Below are positions 26,183 through 34,849 of a stretch of DNA of 64,000 nt, piece after piece (within the stretch, counting starts at the first letter, position 1; each line of letters begins with the position of its first letter). Source of the DNA: Clostridium peptidivorans (lineage in GTDB: Bacteria; Bacillota; Clostridia; Clostridiales; Clostridiaceae); the NCBI RefSeq assembly GCF_900205925.1, contig NZ_OAOD01000014.1:1-64000 (forward strand), written 5' to 3'. A program made the translations under genes and the position numbers. Below the pieces are notes generated by a model, which did not search any database, was not told where the DNA came from, and was given only the letters and a program-made list of their open reading frames with translations.

Positions 26183-27625
26183 CTACTTTTTCCAGAACTC
26201 TGGCACAAAAAGTAATAATATAGGATAAATTTCAAGTCTACCTATAATCATGCACATAGATAGCACCACTTTACTTAAATTAGAAAAATCCGAAAAACTT
26301 CCCATAGGGCCAACTATTTCAAATCCTGGACCAACATTTCCTATAGATGTTGCAACAGCTGATATAGTTGTCATTGTATCAAACCCTTCCAAGGAAACAA
26401 TTAAAATTGTCCCAAGAAATATAGCCATATATACAAAGAAAAATGATGTTATGCCCTTAAGAGTTTCTTCATCTACAGATTTATCACCAAACTTTACAGT
26501 ATATACTGCCTTTGGATGAATTATCTTTAATAGCTCTCTTCGTATAATTTTAAACAGTAGTAAAAACCTAATATTTTTTATTCCTCCTGCCGTTGACCCA
26601 GCGCATCCACCAAAAAACATTAAGCTTAACAAAATCATTTTACTAAAAAGCGGCCATAGATTAAAATCTGTGGTAGCATATCCTGTAGTTGTTATAATAG
26701 AAGCTACCTGAAAGGAAGAATGTCTTAAAGATTCTCCTACGGTTTTAAAGATACTTCCATGAATATTTAATGTTATAAGTAAAATTGAGATTAAAACCAC
26801 GCCAATATAAAATTTAAGCTCTTCATCTTTAAAAATCCCCTTAATATTACCCTTCAGCGCCTGATAGTATAGAGAAAAATTTGCACCACATACAAGCATA
26901 AAAAATGTAATTATAACCTCTACCCATATATTATTGTATGCTCCAACACTCAGGGCTTTATCAGAAAATCCTCCAGTTCCTACTGTTCCAAAGGCATGTA
27001 TAAGCGAATCATACCACGTCATTCCAGCTATTTTAAGTAATATAGCTAAAATAATTGTAACTACTATATATATTCCATATAAAATCTTTGCAGTTTGGCC
27101 CATCTTAGGCACTAGCTTACCTGGATTTGGACCCGGACTTTCAGCTTTCATAATTTGGAGAGTGCCAGCCCCTGCAGATGGAAGTATTGCAAGAGTCATA
27201 ACAAGCACTCCCATTCCCCCAACCCAGTGGGTAAAACTTCTCCAAAATAGAATCCCATGAGGTAACGCTTCAACATTAGTAAGTATAGTTGCGCCAGTAG
27301 TTGTAAAACCAGAACTTGCCTCAAAAAAACTATCTACCATAGAAGGTATAGCTCCACTAATTACAAAAGGAAGAGCTCCAAAAAATGAAGTAAGTAGCCA
27401 TCCAATTGCTACAATTGCGAAACCATCTCTTGTGTATATGCTTTTGTTCTTAGGTCGTTTAAATAAGCCTAGCACTCCTAGCGATAATAAAATCCCAATT
27501 GTAATCGCAAAGGCTTTTACATCATATCCTCCATATATCATTGCTACAAAAAGTGATGGAATCATCACTAGTCCTTCACAGGTTAATAATATTGCCAAGC
27601 TTCTTAATACCATTCCAAAATTCAC
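26183..27625 (-). CDS. trkH: TrkH-family potassium uptake channel subunit
   Basis: A 480-aa membrane protein with four M1-P-M2 repeats. The selectivity-filter loops are visible as TTGATI (first), GTVGTGGFS, TTGYATTDF and the last near SIGNVGPGFE. It is the K+-translocating subunit that works with the cytoplasmic regulator TrkA, encoded just upstream. The gene starts with GTG 27625 after GGAGGG and overlaps the end of trkA by 50 bp, so translation is probably coupled. Confidence 0.92.
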   Translation of the reverse strand: MNFGMVLRSLAILLTCEGLVMIPSLFVAMIYGGYDVKAFAITIGILLSLGVLGLFKRPKNKSIYTRDGFAIVAIGWLLTSFFGALPFVISGAIPSMVDSFFEASSGFTTTGATILTNVEALPHGILFWRSFTHWVGGMGVLVMTLAILPSAGAGTLQIMKAESPGPNPGKLVPKMGQTAKILYGIYIVVTIILAILLKIAGMTWYDSLIHAFGTVGTGGFSDKALSVGAYNNIWVEVIITFFMLVCGANFSLYYQALKGNIKGIFKDEELKFYIGVVLISILLITLNIHGSIFKTVGESLRHSSFQVASIITTTGYATTDFNLWPLFSKMILLSLMFFGGCAGSTAGGIKNIRFLLLFKIIRRELLKIIHPKAVYTVKFGDKSVDEETLKGITSFFFVYMAIFLGTILIVSLEGFDTMTTISAVATSIGNVGPGFEIVGPMGSFSDFSNLSKVVLSMCMIIGRLEIYPILLLFVPEFWKK

Positions 27626-28982
27626 TATTTATCCCTCCATTTAAGCTACTAATTAAGTCATGTAAATCATTTGTATTTTTTTCCTTAGCTATAGCAATAA
27701 CACGATCTCCATTTTGTATGCTATCATTGCCATGAGGGATGATAATTTTATCTTTTCTAACTATTGTTGCAATAATGACATCTTGTTTAAACTTTAATTG
27801 CTTTAATGGTGTATTTAAAAATTTACTTTCCTTGTTTGCTATAAATTCAAGTATTTCAACTTTTCCTTCAACTATTCTATATAAAGACTCTATATTATTT
27901 CCTCTTACATATTTTAAGATCTGATTTGTAATAATCTCCTTAGGACTTATTATATTATCAATTCCAAGACTAGTTACAATATTGTTATATCTTGTTCTAC
28001 TTACTTTTGTAATAACCTTTTTAACTCCATTTTGCTTAGCCATCAAAGAAGATAAAAGGTTTTCCTCATCCACTCCCGTAGCTGCAATAAATCCATCTAC
28101 GCCCTTTATATTTTCAGATAACAAAAATTCTTCCTCAGTACCATCCGCATTTATTACCAGTACTTTAGGTAGAAGTTCTGCAAGCTCTATACACCTGTCT
28201 TTATTAATTTCAACGATTTTCACATTCATACCCATGTCAGATAAAATATTTGAAAGATAATAGGCAATTCTTCCTCCGCCAAGTATCATAATATTTTTTA
28301 ATCTTTGTGGCAAAATCCCAGCTATCTTGCAAAAATTATAAATACTGGAGGATTTCCCTATTACATGAATCTTATCATCTTCTTTAATTATAAACTTGCC
28401 ATTTGGAACAATTACTTCATCCCCTCTTACAATAACTCCAACTAGTACAGAAAGATTAGCTTTTTCTACAATTCTTTCTAGGCTTTTACCTACAATAGGC
28501 ATGTCCTTTGTAATTTTGAGCTGAACAAGCTTTACTCTCCTCTTTGCAAAATACTCTACGTTTATTGCTGGAGAAAAATTAATCATTTGTGCGATTTCAT
28601 CTGCAGCAGCAAGTTCTGGATTAATAATCATTTCAAGCTCTAACTCTTCTTTTAATAAAAAAAGTTCCCTTGCATATTCTGGATCTCTAATTCTTGCAAC
28701 AGTATGAGCTGCCTTTAATTTCTTTGCAGTAAGACAACAAACCATGTTTACCTCATCACTATTTGTAACTGCAATTAGTAAATCTGCTCTGCTTACCCCT
28801 GCCTCTAAAAGTGTGCTAGTGCTGACTCCACTTCCTTTAATGCACATAACATCTAAGCTTTCTTCTGCTTTTCTCAAAATTTCAGGATTTTTATCAATAA
28901 TTGTTACATCATGTCCTTCTTTTTCCAGGTTATCTGCCAAATTATAACCTACCTTACCTGCTCCAATAATTATAATTTTCAT
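27576..28982 (-). CDS. trkA: TrkA, NAD-binding regulator of potassium uptake
   Basis: A 468-aa cytoplasmic protein with two tandem RCK units. Rossmann motifs are IIGAGKVGYNLADNLE at the N-terminus and ILGGGRIAYYLSNIL in the middle; each is followed by a TrkA-C domain (for example near VPNGKFIIKEDDKIHVIG). It binds NAD(H) and ATP/ADP and gates TrkH. Start is ATG 28982, five bases after GGAGG; the upstream TTG overlaps the site. trkA-trkH is a standard pair. Confidence 0.92.
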   Translation of the reverse strand: MKIIIIGAGKVGYNLADNLEKEGHDVTIIDKNPEILRKAEESLDVMCIKGSGVSTSTLLEAGVSRADLLIAVTNSDEVNMVCCLTAKKLKAAHTVARIRDPEYARELFLLKEELELEMIINPELAAADEIAQMINFSPAINVEYFAKRRVKLVQLKITKDMPIVGKSLERIVEKANLSVLVGVIVRGDEVIVPNGKFIIKEDDKIHVIGKSSSIYNFCKIAGILPQRLKNIMILGGGRIAYYLSNILSDMGMNVKIVEINKDRCIELAELLPKVLVINADGTEEEFLLSENIKGVDGFIAATGVDEENLLSSLMAKQNGVKKVITKVSRTRYNNIVTSLGIDNIISPKEIITNQILKYVRGNNIESLYRIVEGKVEILEFIANKESKFLNTPLKQLKFKQDVIIATIVRKDKIIIPHGNDSIQNGDRVIAIAKEKNTNDLHDLISSLNGGINSEFWNGIKKLGNIINL

Positions 28983-29243
28983 CATGTCCTCCAAGGTCTT
29001 TCTTTATTAAACGTTTACTTAAAAATATGTACTTTTTGTTAATTGCTTATAATTAATATTCATTATAAGACTTTGCACGTTTTACTTCAACATCTTAATA
29101 TCTAAATGGCCTACAATTTCCTTAAGAAATAACTGTTTCTTTCTCTTTATTGACATTTCTCTTATTCGAAGTAATTAAAATATTTATAATCATCAAAATA
29201 AATATACTTCTATATAAATTCCTCACTAACGAGACATAAAAAA

Positions 29244-29269
29244 AGGAAATAACTATAAAGTTATCTCCT
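29244..29269 (-). terminator. Terminator overlapping the end of the acidic-tail protein gene
   Basis: GGAGATAACT pairs with AGTTATTTCC (minus strand) followed by seven T residues. The hairpin overlaps the last codons and stop of the gene ending at 29253. Confidence 0.8.
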
Positions 29270-29735
29270 TAACTTCCTCTGCAGTTTCTTGTGTAGCTTC
29301 CTCCTTAGTTTCTTCTTGTTCAGTTACTTCTTCATTTTGTATATCACTAACATTTTCCTTTAAAGTATCCTCTTCTAATAAAATGCTTTCTTCAATAATA
29401 TCATTGCAATCATCACCCTTGGTTAGCAATATTAAGGATTTTGAAGTATTTTTATTGATCGCACCTATACCTAATAAAGCAAATGACATGCCTCCATATA
29501 AAGCAACTGGTTCACATATTCCAGGCAATAATTGCACTGGAATTAGTTGCTTGGCAACCATAGCATAATCAAAACCCTGCGCTACATATTGATTGACAGT
29601 ATTTCTAAATAGAATAATATTATTAACTAATATTGTAACTCCGGCTATAGCTACAATTGAAGCAACAACATACATAATAGTTGAAATAGAAGGTTTTCTT
29701 GATTTTTTAGACACTTTTTCATCTTTAAGTTTCAT
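29253..29735 (-). CDS. Two-span membrane protein with acidic tail, unknown
   Basis: A 160-aa protein: a basic N-terminus, two hydrophobic spans (about 18-42 and 70-93), and a C-terminal tail of about 55 residues very rich in Glu and Thr with EE-repeats (EEVTEQEETKEEATQETAEE). The tail is probably disordered and cytoplasmic or surface-exposed. I do not recognise a family. TTGGAGACAAATT precedes the ATG. It is upstream of trkA but 258 bp separate them and a terminator intervenes. Confidence 0.65.
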   Translation of the reverse strand: MKLKDEKVSKKSRKPSISTIMYVVASIVAIAGVTILVNNIILFRNTVNQYVAQGFDYAMVAKQLIPVQLLPGICEPVALYGGMSFALLGIGAINKNTSKSLILLTKGDDCNDIIEESILLEEDTLKENVSDIQNEEVTEQEETKEEATQETAEEVKEITL

Positions 29736-29944
29736 AATAATTTGTCTCCATTTCTGCCATAAAGGCTTATATTATAAATTACAAATTTATTATTTTTGCA
29801 GCAACATCTTCTATTAATATTACTCAGTTATTGTCACAATTAAGTATCAATATTATTAACAATTTATGACGGAAACATTTTACTTTCTGTTTTGCTGCTA
29901 TTCGTTATTAGCTTATTTTCTTATTGATAAATAAGTATATTACC

Positions 29945-30008
29945 TGTTTACTTAATTCATTGTTTACTTAATTCATTGTTTACTTAATTCATTGTTTACT
30001 TAATTCAT
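29945..30008. repeat. Four tandem 16-bp repeats
   Basis: The unit TGTTTACTTAATTCAT occurs four times head to tail with no mismatch, 84 bp upstream of the first YmaF gene. The remaining part of the 355-bp intergenic region shows nothing else I can name. Direct repeats of this size can be operator arrays or replication-slippage products; no spacers are present, so this is not CRISPR. Confidence 0.9.
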
Positions 30009-30091
30009 TGTCTATTTTATACATGCCTAGCACCAAATTACTAAAACCATCATATACTGTTAATACTTAAAAAAATTTAGGAGGAATCGTA

Positions 30092-30370
30092 ATGAAACAT
30101 TCTCACAGTTATACAGGCACAACATCCTTTGACGATTGCCATGTTCATCATTATGGTGGTATTACCTCTATTGCACCAACTGGAGTACCCCATACACATT
30201 GTATGAAAGGTGAAACAACATTTCTTGATTATCATGACCATGATTATGAAACCAGAACAGGTCCAGCAATAGCACTACCAAACGGACTTCACTATCACTA
30301 TTTTGAAACTAGAGTAAAATGTGCAGATGGTCACATTCATTATATATCCGGTTGTACTAGCGCTGATTAA
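30092..30370 (+). CDS. YmaF family His-rich protein
   Basis: A 92-aa protein, a complete YmaF-type domain: repeated motifs of His pairs in HSHSYTG, CHVHHYGG, PHTHCMKG, YHDHDYETRTG and GHIHYISG. About 15 histidines suggest metal binding, although the family's function is not established. No signal peptide. A GGAGGAATCGT site precedes the ATG. A second, longer YmaF gene follows 222 bp downstream in the same direction. Four 16-bp direct repeats lie upstream. Confidence 0.85.
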   Translation: MKHSHSYTGTTSFDDCHVHHYGGITSIAPTGVPHTHCMKGETTFLDYHDHDYETRTGPAIALPNGLHYHYFETRVKCADGHIHYISGCTSAD

Positions 30371-30592
30371 TAGGATCCTGTATATTATTAATTCCTTTTT
30401 AGTTAGTTGCCATCCTGTATGGCAGCTATTTATTATGCACGTTACTTCTATGTTTTATAATATCATTTACATATTTTCATATATATCCCAGTTTCATATT
30501 TTCTGCTGCCTACATAGTAACATTTTAACTGCTTCTTCATAGTATATACTAAGATAAGCAAAGCTTGTCTATTTAAAAGGAGGATATTTACT

Positions 30593-31045
30593 ATGTATAT
30601 TAATACAGCTTATAATAGAGATGATAGAGATGATTGTGATAGAGATGATAGAGATGATTGTGATATGAGACATCGCGATAAATGTCATGATAAATGTCAC
30701 GGTAACAGGCCCTTTGAATGTAGCGACGTTGACTGCCAATCTCACGTACACGAATATCTAGGCAGTACTAGAATTGCTGAAGCAAATGTCGACCCACACA
30801 ACCATCGTTTTGCTGGAGTTACTAGCGAAGCTATTCAATCTGGTAGAAGTCATGTTCACCAACTTTTAGGAAACACAGACTTTTATGAGAACCATCACCA
30901 TGAAGTAGGAGCTAGAACAGGAGAAGCTATATGGGTTGGCGAAGGTAGGCATATACACTTCGTTAGTGGAACAACTACTTGCGACGATGGCCATATGCAT
31001 GATTTTATATTTGGTACACTAATTGACAATCCTATAGGTGATTAA
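30593..31045 (+). CDS. YmaF family protein with Asp/Arg-rich N-terminal repeats
   Basis: A 150-aa protein. Residues 1-40 hold two identical RDDRDDCD units plus HRDKCHDKCHGN, a charged Cys/His-rich segment; residues 45-145 form a YmaF domain (SHVHEYLG, PHNHRFAG, SHVHQLLG, NHHHEVGARTG, RHIHFVSG, GHMHDF). Three to four repeats of an H-x-H-x(2-4)-G pattern are clear, so the domain may be internally repeated. Metal binding is likely but unproven. AAAGGAGGATATTT precedes the ATG; a terminator follows. Confidence 0.85.
   Translation: MYINTAYNRDDRDDCDRDDRDDCDMRHRDKCHDKCHGNRPFECSDVDCQSHVHEYLGSTRIAEANVDPHNHRFAGVTSEAIQSGRSHVHQLLGNTDFYENHHHEVGARTGEAIWVGEGRHIHFVSGTTTCDDGHMHDFIFGTLIDNPIGD
30617..30664 (+). 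repeat. Perfect 24-bp tandem duplication inside the YmaF gene
   Basis: The 24-bp unit beginning AGAGATGATAGAGATGATTG is present twice with no mismatch, in frame, and itself consists of near-repeats of AGAGATGAT. It encodes RDDRDDCD twice. Complete identity suggests recent slippage and possible length variation between strains. Confidence 0.9.
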
Positions 31046-31056
31046 TATATTTTACG

Positions 31057-31078
31057 GAGTCGTCTTAACTGACGACTC
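31057..31078. terminator. Bidirectional terminator
   Basis: GAGTCGTC pairs with GACGACTC around a 6-nt loop, with T-rich sequence downstream on the plus strand, between the convergent YmaF and SdpI genes. Confidence 0.75.
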
Positions 31079-31090
31079 TATTATATTATT

Positions 31091-31687
31091 TTAAACACTA
31101 TTTTTCATTTTCTTGTAATAAAATCGTAATGAATATAGTCCTGGTATTGCAATCCATGTAAGTATAGATGCAGTAGTTACCTTATCCATACTAAAGAAAA
31201 ATACTAGTATAAATTGTATTATTGCTAGTGGAAATGATACATATCCAAGTACTTTATGAGCAATCTTCCAAGTTTCTTCATCTCTTATAGTCCAAGGAAG
31301 TCTTAGTCCTAAATATCTATTAAAAGGTATTTTAGGCGAAACATTACCAAATGCCATGATGAAAACTGAAATTAAACCAACTATTATTAATTCATTATTC
31401 TTACTAGAAGATATACTTTTATTTTGTGTTACTGCTATGAATAAAAAACAAATAACAATGATAGCCATAATCATTCTATTTATATTTCTCACGGTTCTAA
31501 CTTTAGGATTATCCTCTGAAAGCTTTGTTATTTTAGCCGCTCGAATATCAAATATAACTAATAAAATAATAATTAAAACAAGCATAAATATTGCAGCTAA
31601 GTTACTTTCAGGAATTAGAAAGCCTAAAAATAATATTATTATAGATGCAGTTAAAAATAGTACTCTTGTAAAATCAAATTTCCTCAT
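31091..31687 (-). CDS. SdpI-like immunity membrane protein
   Basis: A 198-aa membrane protein with five to six spans. The SdpI-family signature is in GNVSPKIPFNRYLGLRLPWT followed by DEETWKIAHKVLGY. In Bacillus subtilis SdpI protects against the SDP toxin and, by holding SdpR at the membrane, relieves repression of its own operon. The preceding gene is an ArsR-family repressor of SdpR size, 10 bp away, so the pair looks like a complete sdpRI module. No SDP toxin gene is visible in the window, so it may defend against other strains or sense envelope stress. Confidence 0.85.
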   Translation of the reverse strand: MRKFDFTRVLFLTASIIILFLGFLIPESNLAAIFMLVLIIILLVIFDIRAAKITKLSEDNPKVRTVRNINRMIMAIIVICFLFIAVTQNKSISSSKNNELIIVGLISVFIMAFGNVSPKIPFNRYLGLRLPWTIRDEETWKIAHKVLGYVSFPLAIIQFILVFFFSMDKVTTASILTWIAIPGLYSLRFYYKKMKNSV

Positions 31688-31697
31688 TTTAATCCTC

Positions 31698-31958
31698 CTA
31701 TTTCTTTGTAAATATATCTAAGAAGTTCCCAAGAACCTCTTGAAGTATTGTAGTGTTTATGGAATAAATCACAAATTGGCCCTTTTTTTCTGAGGTAATA
31801 AGTTCTGCTTCTCTTAAAATATCCAGATGTTTAGATATTGAAGGCTTAGACATATTAAAATGCTCCGATATTTCTCCTGCACTCATATCACTATTATTTA
31901 AAAGCTTTAATATCTCCCTTCGAGTTTCATCACTTAATGCTTTAAATGCTTTACTCAT
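31698..31958 (-). CDS. SdpR-like ArsR-family repressor
   Basis: An 86-aa winged helix-turn-helix protein (KALSDETRREILKLLNNSDM, then SAGEISEHFNMSKPSISKHL), with no metal-binding cysteines of the ArsR ELCVC type. The size and sequence fit SdpR-type autorepressors. It leads the operon with SdpI. A 44-bp near-perfect palindrome starts 18 bp upstream of its ATG and is the obvious operator. GAAAGGAGCTATTG precedes the ATG. Confidence 0.87.
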   Translation of the reverse strand: MSKAFKALSDETRREILKLLNNSDMSAGEISEHFNMSKPSISKHLDILREAELITSEKKGQFVIYSINTTILQEVLGNFLDIFTKK

Positions 31959-31975
31959 ACAATAGCTCCTTTCTT

Positions 31976-32019
31976 GTAAGTATAGATATTTAGCTAATTA
32001 GTTAAATATCTATACTTAC
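31976..32019. promoter_or_regulatory. 44-bp palindromic operator upstream of the SdpR gene
   Basis: Two 22-bp arms beginning GTAAGTATAGATATTTA match as reverse complements at 21 of 22 positions with no loop. It lies 18 bp upstream of the repressor start. The size would hold two dimers of an ArsR-type protein. On the minus strand it overlaps the likely promoter. Confidence 0.75.
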
Positions 32020-32065
32020 ATTATACATATGTTTTATATAAATGCAACCATTTACAATAAAAATA

Positions 32066-32087
32066 TCCTCCTAAAAAATTAGGAGGA
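32066..32087 (-). terminator. Terminator of the hydroxy-acid operon
   Basis: TCCTCCTAA pairs with TTAGGAGGA around a 4-nt loop, then a T-rich tract on the minus strand, 10 bp after the dehydrogenase stop codon. It closes the 33-39 kb gene cluster. Confidence 0.8.
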
Positions 32088-32096
32088 CATTATTTT

Positions 32097-33059
32097 TTAA
32101 ACACTATTTTTGACCTTTATGTTATTTAATGCCTCAACAACATTTAAAGCAACTGTTTCCCTTAACTCAATCATAGATTCTTTACTTGCATATGAAATGT
32201 GAGGCGTTACTATAATGTTATCTACCCTTAATATTTCGCTTTCAGGATCTGGCGGTTCATTACAAACCACATCTAAACCAGCCCCTCTTATGATGCCACT
32301 TTTAACTGCATCAATCAGTTCATCTTCGATAATAATTTCTCCTCTTGAGGCATTTAAAAGTACAGCACTTTTTTTCATAAGTTTTAATTCGTTCATTCCA
32401 ATCATACCTCTTGTATTTTCGCTAAGAGGTACTGCTATACTTACATAATCTGAAAGCTTAAGTCCTTCTTGAAAAGTTACTCCCTTTACTCCATAGTCCT
32501 TAAGTTCAGCATCGTTAACATATGTGTCATAAACTACGACGTTCATTCCAAGAGCCTTTGCTTTCTTTGCTTCTAGTTTGGCGATTTTGCCAAATCCAAT
32601 AAGAAATAGCACTGATTCTTTAATTCTTTTTGGAATATAATCCATGGTATCTACTCCCCAAAGCCCTTGCTTAATTTTTTCCTTATAGTAATTAAGACTC
32701 TTGTAGAACTCAAAAATAAAGGATATTATATGATCTGAAACCTCTTCAATGCAATAACTTGGAGCATTTGCAACTATTATTCCCTTACCTTTAGCATACT
32801 TTACATCAATATTGTTATACCCAATTCCATATACCGATATTATTTTACAATCTTGCAGCTTATCAATAACCTGTTGAGAAATTTTAATATCTATTTGTAC
32901 AATAATAGCCTCAGCATATTTGCCAAAGGTTTCCAAATCATTATGAAAATCTCTGCCGGAGTATTTCATTTCATACTCAGATAAATTTTCTTTTAGCATT
33001 TTTTCTTCAATATTATATTCTTTCCAATCCCCATCGATAATCCATATAAATTTTGACAT
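32097..33059 (-). CDS. D-2-hydroxyacid dehydrogenase (NAD-dependent)
   Basis: A 320-aa cytoplasmic enzyme of the D-isomer 2-hydroxyacid dehydrogenase family. The NAD-binding loop GFGKIAKLEAKKA follows VLFLI near residue 150; the catalytic triad lies in LNASRGEIIIEDEL (Arg), CNEPPDPES (Glu) and VTPHISYAS (His). It would interconvert a D-2-hydroxy acid and a 2-keto acid. It is the last gene of the TRAP/aconitase X/LarA cluster, 20 bp after LarA. Linkage with a 2-hydroxyacid racemase gene suggests it oxidises or reduces the product of that enzyme. Phosphoglycerate or glyoxylate as substrates cannot be excluded. Confidence 0.88.
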   Translation of the reverse strand: MSKFIWIIDGDWKEYNIEEKMLKENLSEYEMKYSGRDFHNDLETFGKYAEAIIVQIDIKISQQVIDKLQDCKIISVYGIGYNNIDVKYAKGKGIIVANAPSYCIEEVSDHIISFIFEFYKSLNYYKEKIKQGLWGVDTMDYIPKRIKESVLFLIGFGKIAKLEAKKAKALGMNVVVYDTYVNDAELKDYGVKGVTFQEGLKLSDYVSIAVPLSENTRGMIGMNELKLMKKSAVLLNASRGEIIIEDELIDAVKSGIIRGAGLDVVCNEPPDPESEILRVDNIIVTPHISYASKESMIELRETVALNVVEALNNIKVKNSV

Positions 33060-33079
33060 TTCTCACCTCATCTTACTTG

Positions 33080-34393
33080 CTACTTGCCATGTGGGTGGCA
33101 CTTAGGTAAACAATCTCCTCCACGAGGCAAAACTCCAATTTTCCCCCGGGGGATTTCCTTTAGGGCATAATCAACCGCTTCCTGTAGAGTTGCAAATTTT
33201 TTATAGCCAAGAATCGAGATTTCTTTATCATTTAAACCTTCTGTAATAATAAGTATTTTTGCTCTTTCTCTCACTCTAGCATTTCCCATGGCTATATCTG
33301 CAGCCACTAAATCAGCTTCATCCTCATCTAAGGGAATTTTTCCTACTGTATTTTTAGCTTCTTCATAGGAAGCCTTTGCCCATTCTATTAATTTTGGATG
33401 ATTATGAACCAGTCCTTCATAGCATGGAGCAACAAATATAATATATCCATCCTTTTTCACACTAAAATATGCAGATATAAGTCCCTTTTCAGCTTGCCAA
33501 TAATCAATATCACAAGGACTAGAACTTACCACAACGATATCAGCAAGTTCAGGTATCTCCACTCCATAAACTTTTGATGCAAGCTTTGCTCCTTCCCTAT
33601 GAGCTTTTATAAAATCTCCTGCAAAAATTCCTGTAACCTCTCCATCTGGTGTCATAACTACATTTATAATAAACTTAAGTCCAACTATCCTAGCTACTTC
33701 TTCTATTCCCTTTCTGCAAGGATTTGTCTCAATATTTCCTAAGGGAATCCTGTCCATAAGAGCTCCTGCAACATGTGTAGCTGATGTGGTAGCAGATCCA
33801 CATATTCCAGGCTGAACAATTTTCCCACCACCCGAGTAGCCTGCATCTGAGTGTGGTATTATATTTCCAAGCCCTATGATATAATCAACTTTCTGAACTT
33901 TTTTGTTTACATGAATAGGAAACTTCATTCCATCTGCTTCAATAGTTCCCATATCAACAAGTGCACTTTTATCTGTAAAATCATGTTGACTAATTTTAAC
34001 TGTTTCAAAGATTTCTTCTCCAACCTTTTCAAGGATTTCCTCTTGTGTCATTACTCGATGAGTCCCAGGCGCAGTTAATATTTCAATATTTTTAAGAGGT
34101 ATCCCCATATCATTAGTAAGATATTTTATTAATACAGGAAGTATCTTATTTACTGGAGTAACTCTTGTATTATCATCAATTAATATTAAAATTTTATCGT
34201 CTTTCTTAACTTGATTTTTTAATGCTTCACAGCCAATTGGATTTTCTAGCTTATCTAGCAACGACTTTTCAAAATCCTCTATAGGTGGAAACTTTGTCAT
34301 CTCTCCATTAAAAAGGAAGGATGACGCAGGTATAGAAGCCTGCATCTCCTTATCACCATAGGGCACTCTAATAATTTTCATGCTTTCGTTCAT
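33080..34393 (-). CDS. LarA-like nickel-dependent 2-hydroxyacid racemase/epimerase
   Basis: A 437-aa protein of the LarA (lactate racemase) family. The residues known from Lactobacillus plantarum LarA are all found at the right spacing: Arg77 in DDNTRVTP, His112 in PGTHR, His181 in PHSDAG, Lys191 in SGGGK (covalent site of the nickel-pincer cofactor) and His207 in SATH, with 10 residues between His181 and Lys191 and 16 between Lys191 and His207. It is therefore likely to be active with the pincer cofactor, whose LarB, LarC and LarE biosynthesis genes are not in this window. Its neighbours are aconitase X and a D-2-hydroxyacid dehydrogenase, so the substrate is probably not lactate. The C-terminus has an unusual CLPKCHPH segment. 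Confidence 0.88.
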   Translation of the reverse strand: MNESMKIIRVPYGDKEMQASIPASSFLFNGEMTKFPPIEDFEKSLLDKLENPIGCEALKNQVKKDDKILILIDDNTRVTPVNKILPVLIKYLTNDMGIPLKNIEILTAPGTHRVMTQEEILEKVGEEIFETVKISQHDFTDKSALVDMGTIEADGMKFPIHVNKKVQKVDYIIGLGNIIPHSDAGYSGGGKIVQPGICGSATTSATHVAGALMDRIPLGNIETNPCRKGIEEVARIVGLKFIINVVMTPDGEVTGIFAGDFIKAHREGAKLASKVYGVEIPELADIVVVSSSPCDIDYWQAEKGLISAYFSVKKDGYIIFVAPCYEGLVHNHPKLIEWAKASYEEAKNTVGKIPLDEDEADLVAADIAMGNARVRERAKILIITEGLNDKEISILGYKKFATLQEAVDYALKEIPRGKIGVLPRGGDCLPKCHPHGK

Positions 34394-34441
34394 ATTAAAT
34401 ACACCCTCTTAATATTATTCTATAAATTTTTACTAATACCT

Positions 34442-34849
34442 TTACAAAAGTGTAATTTCTCCAGTGTTCGTATCTACTCTTACCATATCTCCATCCTTAA
34501 CAATTTCGTAAAATTTTGGATCAACCTTATCTACCATTGGAGTTCCAATAATGATAGCACTAGCTACAATTACTGTTTCAGGATTTTGAATAATCATGCC
34601 CTTAGGTGCATTATCATTTAAGGTAAGTTGATAAAGTCCATCAGCTTGAACCACAGAGCTTCCCTTTGAGCCGGGGAATACCAAAATCTTTTTTGATACA
34701 CTTTTCCCCTCTAAAGAATGTCCCTTTTCGATACAAATACCTGTCTTTGGATCAATTAAATAAAACATTATATCATCTGTTGATATTAAGACTTCTCCCT
34801 CTACAACGCCTTCGGAAATTTTATGACAGGAAAATACTTCTTTACTCAT
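34442..34849 (-). CDS. Aconitase X, small (swivel) subunit
   Basis: A 135-aa protein of the aconitase X swivelling-domain family (DUF126): GEVLISTDDIMFYLIDPKTG, then KILVFPGSKGSSVVQADGLY and the C-terminal GDMVRVDTNTGEI. It pairs with the large subunit encoded immediately upstream; stop and start overlap in TAATG, so they are translationally coupled. Together they form a hydro-lyase. Known two-subunit members dehydrate cis-3-hydroxy-L-proline in bacteria or phosphomevalonate in archaea. The substrate here is open. Confidence 0.88.
   Translation of the reverse strand: MSKEVFSCHKISEGVVEGEVLISTDDIMFYLIDPKTGICIEKGHSLEGKSVSKKILVFPGSKGSSVVQADGLYQLTLNDNAPKGMIIQNPETVIVASAIIIGTPMVDKVDPKFYEIVKDGDMVRVDTNTGEITLL

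Noticed and set aside
28983-29252. Cyclic di-AMP (ydaO) riboswitch before trkA
   Set aside because: Position and gene would fit, but none of the conserved aptamer blocks is present in the AT-rich leader.
29945-30008. Possible CRISPR array
   Set aside because: The 16-bp units are directly adjacent without spacers, and no cas genes are in the window.
30569-30751. 60-aa minus-strand frame rich in Ile, Met and Thr
   Set aside because: It is the reverse of the Asp-rich repeat in the YmaF gene and has no binding site.
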